Position numbers and translations under genes: made by a program. The notes beneath the pieces are model-generated. The model was not told the DNA's origin. It saw nothing but the letters and a program-made list of their open reading frames with translations, and ran no database searches. A DNA stretch of 64,000 nt. Source: SAR202 cluster bacterium bin16 (GTDB taxonomy: Bacteria > Chloroflexota > Dehalococcoidia > Lucifugimonadales > Australimonadaceae). Location: NCBI GenBank assembly GCA_002238425.1, contig MPMJ01000012.1:1-64000 (forward strand). Reading direction: 5' to 3'. Positions 58,476 to 64,000 of the stretch are shown in pieces (position 1 is the stretch's first letter; each line of letters begins with the position of its first letter).

Positions 58476-59837
58476 ATGGACATCGGATTCGTTGGGATAG
58501 GGATGATGGGCAAACCGATGGCGGTGAACCTGCTCAAGGCGGGGCACAACGTCACGGTCGTCAACCGCAGCCAGGGCAAGGTGCAGGAACTCGCCGGCAT
58601 GGGCGCGACGCCCGGCGGCTCGCCCGCCGATGCGGCGCGCGGCGCGGAGGTCGTGGGGTTGTGCCTCGTGGGCGACGCGGTCGTGGAGTCGGTGCTGTGC
58701 GGCGAGGACGGTGTGCTGGCGGGCGCCGAACCGGGAACGATCGTGCTGGACCATTCGACCGTCCACCCGGAGTTCGCGCGGCATATGGAAGAGGCGTGCG
58801 CGGCGCAGGGTGTGACGTACCTCGATGCGCCGGTGTCCGGGACGGGCGACGTGGCGTGGGGCGGCAGGCTGACGGTGATGGTGGGGGGAGACGCCGCTGC
58901 GTTCGAGCGCACCCGTCCCGCGCTCGATGCGGTGTCGGCGAACGCGCGGTTCATGGGGCCGGTCGGCAGCGGCAACATGGCCAAGCTGCTCAACAACATG
59001 GTCAAGGACATCAACCAGTTGGGCGTGCTGGAGACGTTCGTGCTGGGTGCGAAGCAGGGACTGGACTGCGGGCTGCTCTTCCACGTCATGCGGCATGGTG
59101 CGTCCGTGAGCCGTCAGTTGGAGCGCATCCTGCCGAAGATACTCGACCGCTCTTTCGAGCAGACGTCGTACGTCTCCACGAACATCAAGGACCAGGACCT
59201 GATGGAGTGGATGATCGGGCAGGCGGGGTTGGAACTGCCGCTGCGGAACGCGGCGCGCGATTCGTGGCTGTACGCCGCCCAGCAGGGGCTTTTCCTGCGC
59301 GCCCCCCCCCCGGGGCGCCCAAAGCGGGGGGCGCGCCCTTCGTGGCGGTACGCCGCCGAGCAGGGGCTTGCCAGCGCCGACCCGCCGGAGGCGATCAAAG
59401 CGCTGGAGCCCATCGCAGGCGTCGAGGTTGCGGGAGAGCTTCTGCCGCGCGACGCGGACGTGCCCCCGCACGACGGCAGGTACGGGGCACTGGACAGGGC
59501 AACGGCCGCCATGTACGAGGTCGGCGTGTTCGAGGCGTTCGCGCTGACCACGAAACTGGGGATGGACGCCCAGGCGATGTACGAGGTGATGCGCACGGCG
59601 TCCGGCGCATCGGCGCGGTTGGAGCGCATCGGGCAGGTCATCCTGGGCGGAGCGTCCGGGGACGCAGGGCCGTCGGTGGACGACTACGTCGCCTGCTACG
59701 AGCCGCTGCTCGAGGAGGCGAGACGCGACGGTCTGCGCATGCCCCTGCACGAGGCGTCGGCGTCCCTGTGGCGCAGGGCCGCGGAGCAGGGACTGGGAAG
59801 CGAGCCGTCGTCGGCTGCGTATGCGTTCTACGGGTAG
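58476..59837 (+). CDS. NAD(P)-dependent oxidoreductase, 3-hydroxyisobutyrate dehydrogenase family, doubled C-terminal domain
   Basis: 453 residues, against about 290 for the family. N-terminal Rossmann domain MDIGFVGIGMMGKPMAVNLL and DAPVSGTGDVAWGGRLTVMVGG. The first C-terminal domain (about 165-275) has the catalytic-lysine region GSGNMAKLLNNMVKDINQLG. A second, similar helical domain follows (RATAAMYEVGVFEAFALTTK... to the C-terminus). Between them lies a 26-codon in-frame duplication (59261-59291 repeated at 59339-59369) with a C/G run (GCGCCCCCCCCCCGGGGCGC), which looks artefactual. Confidence 0.78.
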   Translation: MDIGFVGIGMMGKPMAVNLLKAGHNVTVVNRSQGKVQELAGMGATPGGSPADAARGAEVVGLCLVGDAVVESVLCGEDGVLAGAEPGTIVLDHSTVHPEFARHMEEACAAQGVTYLDAPVSGTGDVAWGGRLTVMVGGDAAAFERTRPALDAVSANARFMGPVGSGNMAKLLNNMVKDINQLGVLETFVLGAKQGLDCGLLFHVMRHGASVSRQLERILPKILDRSFEQTSYVSTNIKDQDLMEWMIGQAGLELPLRNAARDSWLYAAQQGLFLRAPPPGRPKRGARPSWRYAAEQGLASADPPEAIKALEPIAGVEVAGELLPRDADVPPHDGRYGALDRATAAMYEVGVFEAFALTTKLGMDAQAMYEVMRTASGASARLERIGQVILGGASGDAGPSVDDYVACYEPLLEEARRDGLRMPLHEASASLWRRAAEQGLGSEPSSAAYAFYG

Positions 59838-59856
59838 TTGCCGGTAGACTGCGCGC

Positions 59857-60207
59857 ATGGAGTACGTCGAGGTAGACGTCGAGGCTGGGGAGAACTGCGA
59901 CCTCTCCGTGACGCGCATGTTCGAGGCGCTGGAACCGTCCCGCGAGGTGACGTGGGTCGAGTCCGCGTTCCGGCCTGATGGCTGGGAGGGCCCGTGCGAC
60001 GTGGTTGGCTGGTCGGGTGGGGAGCCGGTGCCGGCGATGGCGGCGAAGGTGTCGGACTCCGGCGATGGCGTCGTGGTGCTGGTGCACGGAGGGGACGAGG
60101 GGCTCCGCCTGCGTCCGTCCGGCTCGTTGGCGGAATGGTCTCTCGACGACAAGGAGCAGTGGGGCGAGCCGTGCCTGCTGCTGGAGCTGACGGCGGAGGT
60201 CAGGTAG
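59857..60207 (+). CDS. Hypothetical protein (116 aa)
   Basis: No family recognised. Acidic, mixed alpha/beta-like, with MEYVEVDVEAGENCDLSVTR at the start and WGEPCLLLELTAEVR at the end. The ATG has only a weak ribosome site. It follows the dehydrogenase by 19 bp and precedes proB. Confidence 0.5.
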   Translation: MEYVEVDVEAGENCDLSVTRMFEALEPSREVTWVESAFRPDGWEGPCDVVGWSGGEPVPAMAAKVSDSGDGVVVLVHGGDEGLRLRPSGSLAEWSLDDKEQWGEPCLLLELTAEVR

Positions 60208-60310
60208 CGCGCGTTGCTCATGGCCTGCGGCGGCAGGGGCATACTGTACAATGCTCCTACGAGTGACTCCCACGTCCCCACAGCCTTCAGCACGGTATCG
60301 AGAACGCAGC

Positions 60311-61477
60311 ATGGCACTCCAGACGGCAAACGCAGACGCCGGGCAGGGCGGTGTGCAGTTGCGCTACCGGAGGATCGTGGTCAAGGCTGGCACGAACGTG
60401 CTCACCCGCAAGACCGCCCATTTGGACCGCTCCGTCATGGAGTCGCTGGTCGCCCAGATCGCGGACGTGGTGGAGATGGGCGCGCAGGTCGTTCTCGTCA
60501 CCTCCGGCGCCATCGCGGCGGGACACGAGGCTGCGCCCGGCGTCGTGCAGGGCAAGAGCGTCGCTGCGAGCCAGATGCTCGCGGCCATCGGTCAGAGCCG
60601 CCTCATGCACGCCTACCAGGAGCTCTTCTCGCGTCGTGGGATAGTCGTCGCGCAGACGCTGCTCATCGCTCGTGACGTGGACGACCGCGTCGGCTACCTG
60701 AACGTGCGCAACACGCTGAACGGGCTGCTCGAGCGCGGCGTCGTGCCCATCGTGAACGAGAACGACGTGGTCGACACGAAAGAGATCAACGGCCAGCGCT
60801 TCGGCGACAACGACACGCTCTCCGCCATCGTGGCGAACGTGATCGACGCCGACCTGCTGCTGATGCTGACGGACACCGGCGGGCTGTTCACCGCCGACCC
60901 GAACCGCGACCCCACGGCGGAACTGATACCCCAGGTCGACCAGATAGACGACGCCATCATGTCCCTGGCGGAGGTGCACACGAGCACCGCCACCCGTGGG
61001 GGGATGGCTTCCAAGCTCCTGGCGGCGCAACATGCCACCGGCATCGGCGTCGCGGTGGTGTTCGGCCTCGGCGGAGACCCTGCCGTCGTGCGGGAGGTCG
61101 CGTGCGGGGAGTTCACGAACGGCACGTTCTTCCCTGCGAGTGGATCGGTGGTTGAGAGCAGGAAGCGCTGGCTGCTGAGCGGCATGACGAAGAAGGACGC
61201 AGGGGTGGTGGTTGACGATGGGGCGGTGCGCGCGCTCCGCGAGCAGTCGAGCAGCCTCCTGCCCGCGGGCATCCGCGAGGTGAACGGCCGCTTCGTGCGG
61301 GGCGACGTGGTGGAGGTCCTCTCCGTGAGTGGCTCGCGCCTCGCCTATGGGATAGCGAACTACGACTCGTCGGAGATGCGGAAGATCGCGGGGGAACGCT
61401 CCGACCGGATCATGGAGTTGCTCGGGCACCACAACGGCGACGAAGCCGTGCACCGCAACAATATGGTCGTCGTCTGA
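60311..61477 (+). CDS. proB: Glutamate 5-kinase
   Basis: First enzyme of proline synthesis; phosphorylates glutamate. 388 residues: amino-acid kinase domain (RIVVKAGTNVLTRKTAHLD, VLVTSGAIAAGHEA, VNENDVVDTKE, FGDNDTLSAIVAN) plus C-terminal PUA domain (SSSLLPAGIREVNGRFVRGDVVEVL). ATG 60311 is chosen over 60251. A possible -10 TACAAT lies at 60247. It is followed by proA 17 bp downstream. Confidence 0.92.
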   Translation: MALQTANADAGQGGVQLRYRRIVVKAGTNVLTRKTAHLDRSVMESLVAQIADVVEMGAQVVLVTSGAIAAGHEAAPGVVQGKSVAASQMLAAIGQSRLMHAYQELFSRRGIVVAQTLLIARDVDDRVGYLNVRNTLNGLLERGVVPIVNENDVVDTKEINGQRFGDNDTLSAIVANVIDADLLLMLTDTGGLFTADPNRDPTAELIPQVDQIDDAIMSLAEVHTSTATRGGMASKLLAAQHATGIGVAVVFGLGGDPAVVREVACGEFTNGTFFPASGSVVESRKRWLLSGMTKKDAGVVVDDGAVRALREQSSSLLPAGIREVNGRFVRGDVVEVLSVSGSRLAYGIANYDSSEMRKIAGERSDRIMELLGHHNGDEAVHRNNMVVV

Positions 61478-61494
61478 GGACGAAGGAGAGATAC

Positions 61495-62775
61495 ATGGCA
61501 ACGGGAACGGCCACCTCTGAACTGATCACGAAAGCACACGCGGCGCGCGGGGCGTCCAAGCGGGTGCGCATGCTCTCCACCGAGCAGAAGAACAACGCGC
61601 TGCGCGCCATCGCCGATGCCCTCGAAGCGAACTGCCCCGCCATTCTTGAAGCGAACGCGCGCGACCTCGAAGCCGGACGTGATGCCGGGCTGAGCGAGGC
61701 GCTGCTGGGGCGGCTGCTGCTCAACGAGCAGCGCGTGACCGGCATGGCCAACGACGTGCGCGGCGTCGCGCTGCTGCCCGACCCGGTCGGGGAGTGTTTC
61801 GACTCCCGGACGCTGCCGAACGGGATACGCATCGAGCGGCGCAGGGTGCCGCTGGGCGTCATCGGCTGCGTGTACGAGGCTCGCCCGAACGTAACGACGG
61901 ACATCGTGTCGCTCTGCCTCAAGTCCGGTAACGCGGTCGTGCTGCGCGGCGGCAAGGAGGCCGTCCACACCAACACCGCGGTCGCCGCGCTGGTGAAGGA
62001 TGCCTTGGCGGCTGCGAACGCCGTGCCGGACGCCGTGCAGTTCGTCACCGACACGGACCGGGCGGTCGTCGACCAGATGATCCGGCTCAACGACTACCTT
62101 GACCTGTTCATCCCGCGCGGCGGCGAAACGCTCATCAAGTACGTGCGCGACAACGCGACCGTACCCGCCATCACCGGCGGCGTCGGCGTCGTGCACGTGT
62201 ATGTGGACGCAGGCGCGGACCTCGAGAAGGCGTCCGGCATCATCTACAACGCCAAGACGCAGCGCCCGGACGTGTGCAACGCGCTGGACACGCTCCTCGT
62301 GCACGCATCGGCTGCCCCGGCGTTGCTGCCCGGCGCGGCGTCCCAACTGATGGAGGCTGGCGTCGAGTTGCGGTGCGACCAGCGGGCGCTGTCGCTCATC
62401 GGGCCGGTGCAGGAGTCGCAGGTGCGCGCCGCCGGGCCGGACGACTTCGGGCAGGAGTTCCTCTCGCTCACGATGTCGGTGAAGGTCGTGGACTCGCTGG
62501 ACGACGCGCTGGAACACATCGAAGAGTTTGGCTCCGGGCACACCGAGGCGATCGTGACCGAGGACTACAGCGCAGCGATGCGCTTCACCGACGAGGTGGA
62601 GGCGTCGGTCGTGCTCGTGAACGCCAGCACGCGCTTCAACGACGGCTCCCAGCTCGGGCTGGGGTCCGAGGTCGCGATCAGCACGAACAAGCTGCACGCT
62701 CGCGGGCCGATGGGCTTGCGCGAACTGACGAGCTACAAGTGGATAGCGCTGGGCGACGGACAGGTGCGCCCCTGA
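61495..62775 (+). CDS. proA: Glutamate-5-semialdehyde dehydrogenase (gamma-glutamyl phosphate reductase)
   Basis: Second enzyme of proline synthesis. 426 residues. GVIGCVYEARPNVTTDIVSLCLKSGNAVVLRGG, LDLFIPRGGETLIKYV, the catalytic Cys in KTQRPDVCNALDTLLVH, and TSYKWIALGDGQVRP at the C-terminus. GAAGGAGAG precedes the ATG. Forms the proBA operon with the kinase. Confidence 0.94.
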   Translation: MATGTATSELITKAHAARGASKRVRMLSTEQKNNALRAIADALEANCPAILEANARDLEAGRDAGLSEALLGRLLLNEQRVTGMANDVRGVALLPDPVGECFDSRTLPNGIRIERRRVPLGVIGCVYEARPNVTTDIVSLCLKSGNAVVLRGGKEAVHTNTAVAALVKDALAAANAVPDAVQFVTDTDRAVVDQMIRLNDYLDLFIPRGGETLIKYVRDNATVPAITGGVGVVHVYVDAGADLEKASGIIYNAKTQRPDVCNALDTLLVHASAAPALLPGAASQLMEAGVELRCDQRALSLIGPVQESQVRAAGPDDFGQEFLSLTMSVKVVDSLDDALEHIEEFGSGHTEAIVTEDYSAAMRFTDEVEASVVLVNASTRFNDGSQLGLGSEVAISTNKLHARGPMGLRELTSYKWIALGDGQVRP

Positions 62776-62826
62776 GCAGCGCCTCCACCCTCTGCATAAG
62801 GCGCATGCCGAGTCAAAGGAGAGCCG

Positions 62827-63141
62827 ATGATCCGCTTCGAACGCGAGTGCCGTACGCCGTTCTCTGAGGTGTACACGCTCTACGAGGACGACCAGCCCCA
62901 GCCGCAGGGGCGCTTCGACGTGCACTTCTACGGGCGCATCATCCACGCCACCCTGTGCGTCTCCGAGCGCTACACCACCGACGAGATACAGGACATCATC
63001 GCCGACCTCGACGACGAGCTGCTGGACGCAATCGGCCTCGAACGGGACGACTTCGTCGTACACGTCCACCAGGGGCGGGAGGTCGGCATCTTCTCCGGCA
63101 GCGCGTTCGAGGAGGGCGAGGAGCCCGGCTCCGAGAACTAG
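62827..63141 (+). CDS. Hypothetical protein (104 aa)
   Basis: Unrecognised. Begins MIRFERECRTPFSEVYTLYE, with a beta-rich middle (GRFDVHFYGRIIHATLCV) and a helical acidic end (DEIQDIIADLDDELLDAIG... EEGEEPGSEN). AAAGGAGAG precedes the ATG. It follows proA by about 50 bp and may share its transcript. Confidence 0.6.
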   Translation: MIRFERECRTPFSEVYTLYEDDQPQPQGRFDVHFYGRIIHATLCVSERYTTDEIQDIIADLDDELLDAIGLERDDFVVHVHQGREVGIFSGSAFEEGEEPGSEN

Positions 63142-63198
63142 GAGCCTTTGACCCCCTCCTCCAGGCGCGGGAGAGGGTTGGGTGAGGGTTGAAGACTC
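63142..63198. repeat. Short dispersed-repeat-like segment (CGGGAGAGGGTTGGGTGAGG)
   Basis: Contains CCCCTCCTCC and GGGAGAGGGTTGGGTGAGGG, an imperfect palindromic arrangement like repeats scattered through many GC-rich genomes. No second copy was found in the window. Confidence 0.35.
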
Positions 63199-64000
63199 GT
63201 GATCGTTGACTTTCATACGCACCTGCTGCCCGCTTCGTTCCACGAGCGGCGCGCCGGGATAGCCGCGCGCGACTTGACCTTCGGCACGCTCTTCGGCGGG
63301 GGCGGATCGATGGCCACCGCGGACGGCCTCATCGCCGCGATGGACGAGAGCGGCGTCGACTTCTCCGTCGTGCTCGGCTTCGGCTGGTGCGACCGCGACG
63401 TCGCGCGCGAGGCGAACGACTGCCTGCTCGATGCCGCGGCGCGCTATCCGGGGCGCATCGCCGCGTTCTGCTCCGTGCACCCCGGCTGGGGCGATGACGC
63501 CCTGCGCGAGGTGGAGCGTTGCGTGGACGCGGGCGCCGTCGGCATCGGCGAGCTGCACCCCGCGCTGCAAGGCATCGACCTCGCGACAGACGACTCCGTC
63601 GAGCCGCTCGTGCGGTTCGCGGTGGAGCGCGGGCTGCTCATCAACGTCCACGGCTCGGAGCCGGTCGGCCACGTCTACCCCGGCAAAGGCCCGACGACCC
63701 CCGAGCGCCTGCTGGCGATCGCGGAACGCTTCCCGGATGCGCGCTGGGTGTTCCCGCACTGGGGCGGCGGGCTGCCCTTCTACGCGCTCATGCCGGAGGT
63801 GTGCGGCGCGCTCGCCAACACCTGGTTCGACAGCGCGGTCTCACCGTTCCTCTACGACGCGGAGGTGTTCGACGTTGCGACACGCGCCGTGGGCGCGGAG
63901 CATGTCCTGTTCGGCTCGGACTACCCCCTGCTGCCGGCCTCGCGCGTGGCGGAGCAGGCGCACGCGACGCTCGATGCCGCGACAGCGCAGGCCGTGCTCG
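63199..64000 (+). CDS. Amidohydrolase (ACMSD/TIM-barrel type), 3' end beyond window
   Basis: 267 residues visible, open at the right edge. N-terminal VDFHTHLLP (HxH metal motif), VGIGELHPALQG, LLINVHGSEPVGHVYPGKGP (metal His) and the Asp in HVLFGSDYPLLPASR match amidohydrolase-2 (decarboxylase-like) enzymes. The start is GTG at 63199. Substrate unknown. Confidence 0.82.
   Translation, partial: MIVDFHTHLLPASFHERRAGIAARDLTFGTLFGGGGSMATADGLIAAMDESGVDFSVVLGFGWCDRDVAREANDCLLDAAARYPGRIAAFCSVHPGWGDDALREVERCVDAGAVGIGELHPALQGIDLATDDSVEPLVRFAVERGLLINVHGSEPVGHVYPGKGPTTPERLLAIAERFPDARWVFPHWGGGLPFYALMPEVCGALANTWFDSAVSPFLYDAEVFDVATRAVGAEHVLFGSDYPLLPASRVAEQAHATLDAATAQAVL

Overview
This 64 kb window is GC-rich bacterial chromosome with densely packed genes on both strands. 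Gene content points to a Chloroflexota lineage, most likely Dehalococcoidia or SAR202-like. The pointers are F420-linked enzymes (a luciferase-like monooxygenase beside an NpdG-type F420 reductase), an archaeal-type PEP carboxylase, a molybdenum hydroxylase cluster, a diverged S21 and many dispersed palindromic repeats. This placement is inferred from gene families only; no rRNA is present to confirm it.

Layout. 0-11 kb: F420 enzymes, threonine synthase, an RRM protein, a three-subunit molybdenum hydroxylase with a MoaD-like protein, an aminotransferase, an alpha/beta hydrolase and a shortened SDR. 11.4-15.5 kb: a repeat-rich accessory stretch with a 5' tRNA-Arg fragment, a PEP mutase/isocitrate lyase-family gene, an intact tRNA-Arg(CCT), a secreted cadherin-repeat protein, a cupin and two copies of a composite repeat. 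15.5-18.2 kb: fabF-folC. 18.25-23.31 kb: an accessory island between folC and dnaE, bounded by a 12-bp direct repeat. It holds a trypsin-like lipoprotein, a structured intergenic region, an operon with a coupled leader ORF and a SWIM zinc-finger DDE transposase-like protein, and a compact four-gene operon led by a proteasome-like Ntn hydrolase. Two genes of that operon are shorter than 60 codons.

23.4-27.6 kb: dnaE and an O6-alkylguanine-DNA alkyltransferase. 27.7-33.4 kb: a signalling operon (STAS antagonist, response-regulator/PP2C phosphatase, RsbW-like ATPase, amino-acid-type binding lipoprotein, histidine kinase) that looks like partner switching coupled to extracellular ligand sensing. 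33.4-35.8 kb: a circularly permuted ATP-grasp plus alpha-E pair. 35.9-43.3 kb: MMPL transporter, archaeal-type PEP carboxylase, Era, an RCC1-repeat lipoprotein, a bicupin and tRNA-Gly(CCC). 43.3-50.5 kb: B-box membrane protein, PlsY, PHP phosphoesterase, RNase Y (frameshifted here), RecA, NAD synthetase and S21. 50.5-64 kb: FmdB-like zinc ribbon behind a palindromic operator, D-aminoacyl-tRNA deacylase, two tandem SDR paralogues (the first frameshifted), a TauE-type exporter, aldo/keto reductase, a second binding lipoprotein, a double-domain 3-hydroxyisobutyrate dehydrogenase relative, proB-proA and the start of an amidohydrolase.

Four coding anomalies (about 1.4, 45.66, 53.53 and 59.3 kb) lie in G/C homopolymer-rich patches. 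They may be sequence or assembly errors rather than biology. The most promising candidate for an undescribed system is the 21.8-23.2 kb proteasome-like operon and the island around it.
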